From the NCBI GenBank assembly GCA_001483205.1, contig JPPB01000033.1:1-5579 (forward strand): 5,579 nt of DNA, read 5' to 3'. The position numbers and the translations under genes were made by a program. Below are positions 1 to 5,579 of this stretch, in pieces. How positions within the stretch are numbered: the first letter of the stretch is position 1; each line of letters starts with the position of its first letter. Under the pieces are notes generated by a model. The model saw nothing but the letters and a program-made list of their open reading frames with translations, ran no database searches and had not been told where the DNA came from. This DNA comes from an alpha proteobacterium 3107. Lineage in GTDB: Bacteria; Pseudomonadota; Alphaproteobacteria; Rhodobacterales; Rhodobacteraceae.

Positions 1-735
1 AACCTGACCTACGAATTTCTTGGCGTCGAGCGGGTATGGCGCTGGACCAAGGAACGCATGGAGAAGGCCCATGCAGAAGGCAGGATAGTCCAGTTGGCTC
101 CGGGCCGAGTGCCGCGCTACAAGCGATATTTGGACGAACAGCCTGGCCGAAAGCGCGACGACATATGGCTTGACGTGGTGCAGGCGGAAAGCAGCAAGGT
201 CGAATGGACCACACGGAAGCCGGTCAGCCTTTACCGGCGATTGATCGAATGCGCGACGGATATTGGCGACATCGTGCTTGACCCGTTCGCTGGCTGCGCA
301 ACGACGTGCATTTCCGCAGAACAGTTGCAACGCCAGTGGATCGGCATTGATATTGACCCGGTTGCCGAGCAGGTGACCCGTGACCGGTTGGCGGATGAAA
401 CCCGCCTCAACATGGTTGACCGCCCGGTCACAATTCGCAAATCCATTCGCCGCACGGATGTTCCGAGCATACCGGATGCCAAGCTCAGGCAATCCTTGTG
501 GAACCGGCAGGGCCGCCGATGCGCAAACCCGTATTGCGACTCGGAGAACCTGCGCGCCGTTGATCTCCACCTTGACCACCGCATCCCGCGTGTGCGTGGC
601 GGCGAAGATGACCAGTCAAACCGCATCGCCCTTTGCGGCAACTGCAACAGTCGTAAGGGCAAGAAGGCGTGGGGTCTGTTTCTGGATGAAGAGCGGGCGA
701 AGCAACCGCATCCGACAGTCGGAGGCGCGGCATGA
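1..735 (+). CDS. DNA methyltransferase with C-terminal HNH nuclease domain (5'-partial)
   Basis: The reading frame is open from base 1 and gives 244 residues; the start lies upstream of the window. Residues 1-80 resemble the middle of adenine/cytosine-N4 methyltransferases (LGVERVWRWTKERMEKAH, then PRYKRYLDE). Residues 94-102, DPFAGCATT, are the SAM-binding motif I (usual form DPFxGxGT), followed by WIGIDID at 113-119. Motif I close to the C-terminal end of the methylase part means the catalytic motif IV should lie N-terminal, i.e. a beta-class enzyme. Residues 166-220 form an apparently intact HNH (beta-beta-alpha-metal) domain: Cys174 and Cys179, LDH with Asp192-His193, GG at 200-201, Asn207, then CGNCN with Cys212/Cys215 and Asn216. 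The two Cys pairs probably bind zinc. The likely role is DNA base methylation joined to a nuclease; the target sequence is unknown. The stop overlaps the next start (ATGA, 732-735). TTG and CGA codons are commoner than in nuoF. Methylase identity is firm; HNH activity and biological role are inferred. Confidence 0.9.
   Translation, partial: NLTYEFLGVERVWRWTKERMEKAHAEGRIVQLAPGRVPRYKRYLDEQPGRKRDDIWLDVVQAESSKVEWTTRKPVSLYRRLIECATDIGDIVLDPFAGCATTCISAEQLQRQWIGIDIDPVAEQVTRDRLADETRLNMVDRPVTIRKSIRRTDVPSIPDAKLRQSLWNRQGRRCANPYCDSENLRAVDLHLDHRIPRVRGGEDDQSNRIALCGNCNSRKGKKAWGLFLDEERAKQPHPTVGGAA
721..725 (+). promoter_or_regulatory. Shine-Dalgarno sequence GGAGG inside the 3' end of the methylase gene
   Basis: A GGAGG lies 6 nt before the ATG at 732 and is part of the last codons of the methylase-HNH gene. 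It supports 732 as a real start for the small membrane protein and indicates translational coupling across the ATGA overlap. Confidence 0.6.
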
Positions 736-1022
736 CGGGCACACAAGAGCGCTTGCCACAGCAGGTGGCAGAGACGCAGACGCATGAGGCGCAGATGACC
801 ATGATGCCTGAGCAGGAACAGGACCGGGCGATGGCGCGCCGGGCGCGGGTGCTGGCGGTGGTGATTGTGGCGACGGCGCTCTTCTGGCTGGGCGGGCAAT
901 GGCTGGGCGGAAAGCTGGGGCTTGAGGCCCGCTATGTCTTTCTTCTCGACTTTGCCGCGATTGCCGCGTTCATATGGGCGCTGGTGGTGGCAACGGCCAT
1001 GTGGCGGAAACGCCGGGGATGA
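732..1022 (+). CDS. DUF5337-like small membrane protein of the nuo operon
   Basis: This 96-residue protein has two predicted membrane helices, about residues 40-58 ([19 protein letters not shown]) and 68-91, separated by a short GGKLGLEAR loop, with an Arg-rich stretch before helix 1 (MARRAR, 34-39) and a basic tail (WRKRRG). The pattern, an acidic/Gln-rich start followed by RAMARRAR and two helices, matches from memory the DUF5337 family found just upstream of nuoF in Rhodobacterales. No catalytic residues are visible. A role in complex I assembly or anchoring is inferred from position only. The start at 732 has a GGAGG 6 nt upstream and overlaps the methylase stop. Family members are usually about 70-75 residues and begin close to the PEQ motif, so ATG 795 (GAGG at 786-789), 801 or 804 may be the ancestral start, leaving about 21-24 extra N-terminal residues. 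Presence of the gene is firm; the start is not. Confidence 0.85.
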   Translation: MTGTQERLPQQVAETQTHEAQMTMMPEQEQDRAMARRARVLAVVIVATALFWLGGQWLGGKLGLEARYVFLLDFAAIAAFIWALVVATAMWRKRRG

Positions 1023-1052
1023 CACGGGCGCGCCGGGGGACACCGGCAAACG

Positions 1053-1057
1053 AAGGA
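1053..1057 (+). promoter_or_regulatory. Shine-Dalgarno sequence of nuoF (AAGGA)
   Basis: AAGGA lies 8 nt before the ATG at 1066. It fixes the nuoF start there and not at earlier in-frame codons, of which the open frame has one as far upstream as 865. Confidence 0.7.
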
Positions 1058-1065
1058 TAACGGCG

Positions 1066-2361
1066 ATGCTGAAGGATCAGGACCGGATATTCACCAACCT
1101 CTACGGGATGGGGGACCGCAGCCTTGCCGGGGCGCGGGCGCGCGGCCATTGGGACGGCACGGCGGGTCTGATCGGCAAAGGCCGCGACTGGATCGTCGAA
1201 GAGATCAAGGCGTCGGGCCTGCGGGGCCGAGGCGGGGCCGGGTTTCCGACCGGGCTGAAATGGTCGTTCATGCCCAAGGAAAGCGATGGCCGCCCGGCGT
1301 ATCTGGTGATCAACGCCGACGAATCAGAGCCGGGCACCTGCAAGGATCGCGAGATCATGCGCCACGATCCTCACACGCTGATCGAGGGCGCGCTGATTGC
1401 CTCTTTCGCGATGGGGGCGCATACCTGCTACATCTATATTCGCGGCGAGTTCATCCGTGAGCGCGAGGCGCTTCAGGCGGCAATCGACGAATGCTATGAT
1501 GCCGGGCTGTTGGGCCGGAACGCGGCCCGATCAGGCTGGGATTTCGACCTTTATCTGCATCACGGGGCCGGGGCCTATATCTGCGGCGAGGAAACTGCGC
1601 TGCTCGAGAGCCTTGAAGGCAAGAAGGGAATGCCGCGGATGAAACCGCCCTTTCCGGCGGGGGCGGGGCTTTACGGGTGCCCGACGACGGTGAACAATGT
1701 CGAATCGATTGCGGTGGCACCGACGATCCTGCGGCGTGGCGCGGGGTGGTTTTCCTCTTTTGGCCGCCCGAACAACGCCGGGACCAAACTTTTCGCCATT
1801 TCCGGCCATGTGAACGCCCCTTGTGTGGTCGAAGAGGAAATGTCGATCCCGCTGAAGGAACTTCTGGAAAAGCACTGTGGCGGCGTGCGCGGCGGCTGGA
1901 ACAATCTGAAGGCGGTGATCCCCGGCGGGTCGTCGGTGCCGCTGCTGCCCGCGGCGGTGTGCGCGGACGCGATCATGGATTTCGACTGGCTGCGCGAACA
2001 GCGTTCGGGCCTTGGCACCGCAGCGGTGATCGTGATGGACCGCTCGACCGATGTGATCCGGGCGATCTGGCGGCTGTCGAAATTCTACAAGCATGAAAGC
2101 TGCGGCCAATGCACGCCGTGTCGCGAAGGTGTCGGCTGGATGATGCGGGTGATGGAGCGGCTGGTGACGGGCGATGCAGGGCCGGAAGAGATCGACATGC
2201 TCTTGTCGGTCACCAAACAGGTCGAAGGCCATACCATCTGTGCGCTCGGTGACGCTGCCGCCTGGCCGATCCAGGGCCTGATCCGCCATTTCAGGGATGA
2301 GATCGAAGACCGCATTGCCCATAAACGCCGGGGCCGCATGGGCGCGGTGGCGGCGGAGTAG
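1066..2361 (+). CDS. nuoF: NADH-quinone oxidoreductase subunit F (NADH/FMN-binding, 51 kDa-type)
   Basis: NuoF is the entry point of complex I: in the cytoplasmic arm it oxidises NADH, passes the electrons to FMN and on to the [4Fe-4S] cluster N3. The 431-residue product has the family's usual length. [13 protein letters not shown] (54-66) and [14 protein letters not shown] (83-96) are the flavin/NADH-binding motifs, and [12 protein letters not shown] (171-182) is a further hallmark. Near the C-terminus CGQCTPC supplies Cys346, Cys349 and Cys352, and ICALGD supplies Cys392, together the four N3 ligands. No key residue is missing. The start at 1066 is chosen because the protein then begins [14 protein letters not shown], as in alphaproteobacterial homologues, with AAGGA 8 nt upstream; the extra upstream frame overlaps the DUF5337-like gene and is not credible. 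The gene lies 43 bp after that gene. Expression is presumably from the operon promoter outside the window. Confidence 0.98.
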   Translation: MLKDQDRIFTNLYGMGDRSLAGARARGHWDGTAGLIGKGRDWIVEEIKASGLRGRGGAGFPTGLKWSFMPKESDGRPAYLVINADESEPGTCKDREIMRHDPHTLIEGALIASFAMGAHTCYIYIRGEFIREREALQAAIDECYDAGLLGRNAARSGWDFDLYLHHGAGAYICGEETALLESLEGKKGMPRMKPPFPAGAGLYGCPTTVNNVESIAVAPTILRRGAGWFSSFGRPNNAGTKLFAISGHVNAPCVVEEEMSIPLKELLEKHCGGVRGGWNNLKAVIPGGSSVPLLPAAVCADAIMDFDWLREQRSGLGTAAVIVMDRSTDVIRAIWRLSKFYKHESCGQCTPCREGVGWMMRVMERLVTGDAGPEEIDMLLSVTKQVEGHTICALGDAAAWPIQGLIRHFRDEIEDRIAHKRRGRMGAVAAE

Positions 2362-2500
2362 GGGATGGGCGATACCGACACAGGCGATATTGGCGAAGAG
2401 GTCTTTATGCGGTATCGTGCAGACCGTGGTATGGTCGCCCCGAGCATCTGCGTCCGGCAAGCGACATGCCAGGGTGGTTGAAAGCGGAGTTAAAACTGAC
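2362..2500 (+). other. 139-bp gap between nuoF and the lipoprotein gene
   Basis: This is the longest non-coding stretch in the window. It holds a possible 38-codon ORF (2365-2481, ATG right after the nuoF stop, GGAG at 2355-2358) whose product starts MGDTDTGDIGEEVF and resembles nothing I recognise. It also holds a weak promoter-like pair (2390-2418). I see no strong hairpin with a T-run and no repeat. Its last part carries GGAG at 2486-2489, 11 nt before the lipoprotein start. Confidence 0.5.
2390..2418 (+). promoter_or_regulatory. Possible weak sigma-70-type internal promoter
   Basis: TTGGCG (2390-2395, 4 of 6 bases of TTGACA) is followed after 17 bp by TATCGT (2413-2418, 4 of 6 bases of TATAAT). 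The pair would lie about 80 bp before the lipoprotein start and could give extra expression of the lipoprotein-DUF5333-nuoG part. Such matches occur by chance, so this is weak. Confidence 0.2.
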
Positions 2501-2878
2501 ATGACACTCATCATCCGAGCGGCCCTGCGCCCGGCAATCCTTGTGGCCCTGTGCCTGTCGCTCACCGGATGCGGTGCGGTCCGGCAGCTCTTCGGTTCGG
2601 GCGTGGGCGAGGCCGCGGGCGAGGGCGAGAGCGCCCTGATCTACAAGGCCCGCCTGTCGAAAGGCACGGACCGCCGGACCTTCACGGTGTCGGTGGCCTC
2701 CCGCGGGGCCGGGCTGGATGACGTGCGCGAGAGCGTGCGCTTTCAGGCAACCGGATACTGCCTGTTCAATTACGGCAATTCCGATACCGAGTGGCGGCTT
2801 GACCCGGCAACCGGCGATTGGGCGTTCGGGCAGAGCGGCGAGACGCTGACCTTTTCCGGCAGGTGTATGGCAAGATGA
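2501..2878 (+). CDS. Small predicted lipoprotein of the nuo operon
   Basis: The 125-residue product begins with a lipoprotein signal peptide: Arg6 and Arg10, a hydrophobic core AILVALCLSL, then the lipobox LTGC (21-24), so Cys24 would be lipidated after signal peptidase II cleavage. Residue +2 is Gly, not Asp, which in proteobacteria favours outer-membrane sorting. The mature part has a Gly/Ala-rich linker (25-45) and a compact domain with FTVSVASRGAGLDD and two cysteines (Cys87, Cys122) that could form a disulfide in the periplasm. I recall similar short proteins in Rhodobacterales genomes but know no assigned function. The start at 2501 is chosen because it puts the signal peptide at the N-terminus; the frame stays open to 2297, but that extension runs inside nuoF. 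GGAG lies 11 nt upstream. The stop overlaps the next start (ATGA, 2875-2878), so the two genes are probably translated together. A link with complex I rests on position only. Confidence 0.78.
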   Translation: MTLIIRAALRPAILVALCLSLTGCGAVRQLFGSGVGEAAGEGESALIYKARLSKGTDRRTFTVSVASRGAGLDDVRESVRFQATGYCLFNYGNSDTEWRLDPATGDWAFGQSGETLTFSGRCMAR

Positions 2879-3333
2879 CCGGACGCGCGCCCATCATCCG
2901 CCGCGCCCCGACGTTGTGCCTCTGCGCCGCTGCACTTGCTTTTGCCGCCGGGGGGAGCGGCCCCGCCGGGACCACCGGGGCGGCACCCGACAGGCCACCA
3001 CTGAGCGAGGTCAGGCATATCAACAATGGCCTTCTGATCGCCGGGCTTGCCAATGAGATACGCAAGAAGTGCGACAGTATTTCGGGGCGGTTGATCAAGG
3101 GCTATTTTTATCTGAAATCGCTTGAGCGGCAGGCGCTTGAACTGGGCTACAGCCAGGCTGAAATTGACGCCTTCGTGGACAGCGAGGCCGATAAGGACCG
3201 GCTGAAGGCAATCGGCGAGAAATACCTTGCGGATAACGGGGTGGACCGGGAAAAGCCGGAAACCCTCTGCGCCTTCGGCCACAGGGAAATCGCGCGCTCA
3301 AGCGCCATTGGCGCGTTGCTGAGGGCCAGATAG
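2875..3333 (+). CDS. DUF5333-like exported protein of the nuo operon
   Basis: The 152-residue product starts with a Sec-type signal peptide (Arg9-Arg10, hydrophobic LCLCAAALAFAAGG at about 14-27, cleavage probably soon after Ala24), followed by a low-complexity Gly/Ala/Pro linker. The conserved-looking part starts at PPLSEVRHINNGL (41-53) and is mostly helical: EIRKKCDSISGR (61-72), LGYSQAEIDAFVDSE (90-104) and CAFGHREIARSSAIGALLRAR to the end. This matches from memory the DUF5333 family found between nuoF and nuoG in Rhodobacterales. Cys66 and Cys132 could form a disulfide in the periplasm. No enzyme motif is visible; a role in complex I assembly or an envelope function is inferred from location alone. 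The start at 2875 is chosen over the in-frame ATG at 2818 because it overlaps the lipoprotein stop by ATGA and places the signal peptide first. It lies 74 bp before nuoG. Confidence 0.85.
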   Translation: MTGRAPIIRRAPTLCLCAAALAFAAGGSGPAGTTGAAPDRPPLSEVRHINNGLLIAGLANEIRKKCDSISGRLIKGYFYLKSLERQALELGYSQAEIDAFVDSEADKDRLKAIGEKYLADNGVDREKPETLCAFGHREIARSSAIGALLRAR

Positions 3334-3395
3334 GGACGCCATGACCGGAACACATGACCCACGGATGAGCAGTGACCGGCGGGCGCAGGAACAGC

Positions 3396-3405
3396 GGGGA
3401 CAGGA
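3396..3405 (+). promoter_or_regulatory. Shine-Dalgarno region of nuoG
   Basis: GGGGA at 3396-3400 (7 nt before ATG 3408) with an AGGA at 3402-3405 behind it. The spacing of the first is good. It supports 3408 over the in-frame ATG at 3372. Confidence 0.5.
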
Positions 3406-3407
3406 CC

Positions 3408-5438
3408 ATGAGTGACCTTCGCAAGATCGTCATCGACAGTCGGGAAATTGAGGTTGATCCGGCGATGACGCTGATTCAGGCCTGCGAACAGGCCGGAGTG
3501 GAAATTCCGCGCTTCTGCTATCACGAACGGCTGTCGATCGCCGGGAATTGCCGGATGTGTCTGGTCGAGGTCGTGGGCGGCCCGCCAAAGCCCGCGGCCT
3601 CCTGCGCCATACAGGTCAGGGATTTGCGGCCGGGGCCGGAGGGACAGCCGCCGGTGATCCGCACCAACTCGCCCATGGTCAAAAAAGCCCGTGAAGGGGT
3701 GATGGAGTTCCTGCTGATCAACCATCCGCTTGATTGCCCGATCTGCGATCAGGGCGGGGAATGCGACCTTCAGGATCAGGCGATGGCCTATGGGGTCGAT
3801 TTCAGCCGCTTTACCGAGGCCAAGCGCGCGGTGGATGACCTTGACCTTGGCCCGCTGGTGGCCACCGCCATGACCCGCTGCATTTCCTGCACCCGTTGCG
3901 TGCGCTTCACCACCGAGGTCGCCGGGATCACCCAGATGGGGCAAACGGGCCGTGGCGAAGATGCCGAGATCACCAGCTATCTGAACCGGACGCTCGACAG
4001 CAACCTGCAAGGCAACATTATCGACCTGTGCCCGGTGGGGGCACTGACCTCGAAACCCTACGCCTTTACCGCGCGGCCATGGGAGCTCAGCCGGACCGAA
4101 ACCATCGATGTGATGGATGCGCTGGGGTCGAATATCCGTGTCGATGCCAGAGGGCGCGAAGTCAGGCGCATTCTGCCGCGCAACCATGACGGGGTGAATG
4201 AGGAATGGATTTCCGACAAGACACGGTTCATCTGGGACGGCCTGCGCCGCCAGCGGCTGGACCGGCCCTATATGCGTGACGACGGCGGCAGGCTGCGCCC
4301 GGCCACATGGCAGGAAGCCCTGGGCAAGGCCGCCGGGGCGATGAAGGGCGCAAAGAAGGTTGCCGGTCTGGTCGGTGATCTGGCCCCGGTCGAGGCGGCG
4401 TTTGCGCTAAGGCAACTGGTCGGGGGGCTGGGTGGTGCGATTGAGTGCCGGGTTGATGGGGCAAAGCTGCCTGCGGGCAACCGCGCGGCCTATGCCGGCA
4501 CCGCATCCATCGGGGACATCGACAGTGCGCAAGCGATCATGCTGATCGGCACCAATCTGCGCGATGAGGCCCCGGTGCTGAACGCGCGCATCCGCAAGGC
4601 TTGGCTGAACGGCGCGAAGATCGGCCTGATCGGGGAAGCCGTTGACCTGACGTATGATTATTTCCACCTTGGCACCGGCAGCAGTGATCTGGTCAGGCTG
4701 AACGAGGGCGACAATTCCGACGCCAGGGCCAAAAAGACCGTGGTCATTATCGGTCAGGGTGCGCTTCTCGGCGCGGATGGCGCGGCGGTGCTGGGCCAGG
4801 CGATGAAATTCGCCGAAATGACGGATTCGGCGTTCCTCGTCCTGCACACGGCGGCGGCCCGGGTGGGGGCGATGGATGCGGGCGCGGTGACCGAGGGCGG
4901 CCTTTCGGCGGCGCTTGAGGGGGCGGATGTGATCCTGAATCTTGGTGCGGATGAGATCGACATCGCGCCGGGCGCTTTCGTGATCTATCAGGGCAGCCAT
5001 GGCGACCGGGGCGCGCATCGGGCCGATGTGATCCTGCCCTCTGCCGCCTATACCGAGGAAAACGCGCTTTTTGTCAATACCGAGGGCCGCCCGCAACTGG
5101 CCCTGCGTGCCGCCTTTCCGCCGGGTGAGGCCAAGGAAAACTGGGCAATACTGCGGGCGCTCAGTGCCGGGACGGGCGCGACCCTGCCCTATGACAGTCT
5201 GGCAGAGTTGCGCCGGGCGTTGGTGGCAGAGGTGCCGCATCTGGCCGGGATCGGCTCCGTGCCGAAAAACGAATGGCAAGCGATACCGCCCGATGCGCCC
5301 GACAGCGGCCCGTTCTGCAATCCGATTGCCGATTTCTATCTGACCAACCCGATTGCGCGGGCCTCGGGGGTGATGGCAGAACTGTCGGCCAATGCGCGGG
5401 CGCGCGGGGCAGGGGCAAAGACGATGGCGGCGGAATGA
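3408..5438 (+). CDS. nuoG: NADH-quinone oxidoreductase subunit G (75 kDa-type iron-sulfur subunit)
   Basis: NuoG carries electrons from NuoF through the peripheral arm of complex I. The 676-residue product is of normal length for alphaproteobacteria. Domains in order: [2Fe-2S] ferredoxin domain with Cys37, Cys48, Cys51 and Cys66 (cluster N1b); a His-Cys3 [4Fe-4S] site with His106, Cys110, Cys113 and Cys119 (N5; [18 protein letters not shown]); a [4Fe-4S] site with CISCTRC (Cys158, Cys161, Cys164) and Cys208 in LCPVGAL (N4); then a molybdopterin-oxidoreductase-like domain from about 220 to 610 that in this family binds no molybdenum, and a C-terminal [12 protein letters not shown] segment. In the part after Cys208, where E. 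coli and Thermus have a CxxCxxxC set for cluster N7, the sequence reads [10 protein letters not shown] with no cysteine, so N7 is absent. The start [10 protein letters not shown] at 3408 has GGGGA 7 nt upstream. No frameshift or missing ligand is seen. Confidence 0.98.
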   Translation: MSDLRKIVIDSREIEVDPAMTLIQACEQAGVEIPRFCYHERLSIAGNCRMCLVEVVGGPPKPAASCAIQVRDLRPGPEGQPPVIRTNSPMVKKAREGVMEFLLINHPLDCPICDQGGECDLQDQAMAYGVDFSRFTEAKRAVDDLDLGPLVATAMTRCISCTRCVRFTTEVAGITQMGQTGRGEDAEITSYLNRTLDSNLQGNIIDLCPVGALTSKPYAFTARPWELSRTETIDVMDALGSNIRVDARGREVRRILPRNHDGVNEEWISDKTRFIWDGLRRQRLDRPYMRDDGGRLRPATWQEALGKAAGAMKGAKKVAGLVGDLAPVEAAFALRQLVGGLGGAIECRVDGAKLPAGNRAAYAGTASIGDIDSAQAIMLIGTNLRDEAPVLNARIRKAWLNGAKIGLIGEAVDLTYDYFHLGTGSSDLVRLNEGDNSDARAKKTVVIIGQGALLGADGAAVLGQAMKFAEMTDSAFLVLHTAAARVGAMDAGAVTEGGLSAALEGADVILNLGADEIDIAPGAFVIYQGSHGDRGAHRADVILPSAAYTEENALFVNTEGRPQLALRAAFPPGEAKENWAILRALSAGTGATLPYDSLAELRRALVAEVPHLAGIGSVPKNEWQAIPPDAPDSGPFCNPIADFYLTNPIARASGVMAELSANARARGAGAKTMAAE

Positions 5439-5456
5439 TGGCAGAGAGTTGAGGGG

Positions 5457-5579
5457 ATGAACGCGCCAAACTTCGCCGACGGGACGATCTGGACCGGTGA
5501 CAACCTGCACATCCTGCGGGGGATGAATGATGAATGCGTGGACCTGATCTATCTTGATCCGCCATTCAACTCGAACCGC
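5457..5579 (+). CDS. DNA methyltransferase, N-terminal part (3'-partial)
   Basis: Forty-one codons are visible before the window ends. The protein begins MNAPNFADGTIWTGDN and contains TGDNLHIL (13-20), typical of the start of these enzymes, and LIYLDPPFNSN (30-40) with DPPF at 34-37. DPPF is methyltransferase motif IV, the catalytic loop that holds the target amino group. Motif IV so near the N-terminus implies the beta arrangement (IV first, SAM motif I later), the same class inferred for the fragment at 1-735. The target base would be adenine-N6 or cytosine-N4; the sequence here cannot decide. GAGGGG (5451-5456) touches the ATG with no spacing; AGAG at 5445-5448 is better placed but weak, so translation may rely on re-initiation after the mini-ORF ending at 5452. 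Complex I operons normally continue with nuoH here, so this gene is an interruption. Whether it also carries an HNH domain cannot be seen. Confidence 0.87.
   Translation, partial: MNAPNFADGTIWTGDNLHILRGMNDECVDLIYLDPPFNSNR

Noticed and set aside
1032..1047. Hairpin GCCGG-6 nt-CCGGC before nuoF as a terminator
   Set aside because: The stem has just 5 base pairs and no T-run follows; it sits inside an operon and such short palindromes are common at this GC content.
231..1049. 272-codon minus-strand frame opposite the methylase-HNH gene
   Set aside because: Low-complexity His/Arg/Pro/Ser composition, antisense to a clearly conserved gene.
865..1065. Upstream extension of nuoF
   Set aside because: The frame is open from 865, but the extension overlaps the DUF5337-like gene in another frame and encodes Trp/Arg-rich sequence absent from NuoF; 1066 has a good ribosome site and the family's N-terminus.
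1531..2565. 344-codon open frame on the minus strand opposite nuoF
   Set aside because: It lies antisense to well-supported nuoF and is Arg/His/Pro-rich, as expected from the GC-rich codon pattern of the true gene; no domain is recognisable.
3147..4187. 346-codon minus-strand frame opposite the DUF5333-like gene and nuoG
   Set aside because: Mirror of GC-rich coding sequence crossing two real genes and their gap; no family resemblance.
4407..5510. 367-codon minus-strand frame opposite nuoG and the start of the second methylase
   Set aside because: Shadow of the nuoG frame with low-complexity basic composition; it crosses the nuoG-methylase boundary without any sign of its own start signals.
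1..5579. CRISPR array, tRNA, rRNA, riboswitch or transposase
   Set aside because: I looked for regularly spaced repeats, tRNA-like cloverleaf ends, long inverted repeats and transposase motifs and saw none; almost the whole window is protein-coding.

Overview
The window is a piece of the respiratory complex I (NADH:quinone oxidoreductase, nuo) operon of a GC-rich alphaproteobacterium. It is most likely a member of the Rhodobacterales (Rhodobacter/Paracoccus-like). NuoF (431 aa) and NuoG (676 aa) have lengths and motifs typical of that group. The small accessory genes between them (a DUF5337-like membrane protein, a short lipoprotein, a DUF5333-like secreted protein) are a known peculiarity of Rhodobacterales nuo operons. 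All genes lie on the + strand and are closely spaced or overlapping.

Layout. 1-735: 3' part of a DNA methyltransferase gene whose product ends in an intact HNH nuclease domain. 732-1022: small two-helix membrane protein, overlapping the previous stop by ATGA. 1066-2361: nuoF. 2362-2500: 139 bp without a convincing gene. 2501-2878: small lipoprotein, overlapping by ATGA the next gene, 2875-3333, a DUF5333-like exported protein. 3408-5438: nuoG. 5457-5579: first 41 codons of another DNA methyltransferase gene, cut by the window end.

The complex I part is a working electron-input module. NuoF oxidises NADH through FMN and cluster N3; NuoG passes electrons on through N1b, N4 and N5. NuoG lacks the ligands for cluster N7, as expected for the Paracoccus/mitochondrial type. 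The three small proteins have no firmly assigned job; their position suggests roles in assembly, stability or membrane environment of complex I.

The unusual part is the pair of methyltransferase genes that interrupt the operon on both sides of the nuoF-nuoG block. The left one shows the C-terminal half of a beta-class amino-methyltransferase (motif I DPFAGCATT) plus an HNH domain; the right one shows the matching N-terminal half (motif IV DPPF). They may be two copies or relatives of one free-standing modification/nuclease gene that inserts at gene boundaries in an essential operon without stopping expression: the left copy ends with a Shine-Dalgarno sequence and an overlapping start codon for the next gene, and the right copy follows a four-codon mini-ORF that may be the severed start of nuoH. 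That insertion model is inference and needs the flanking sequence.
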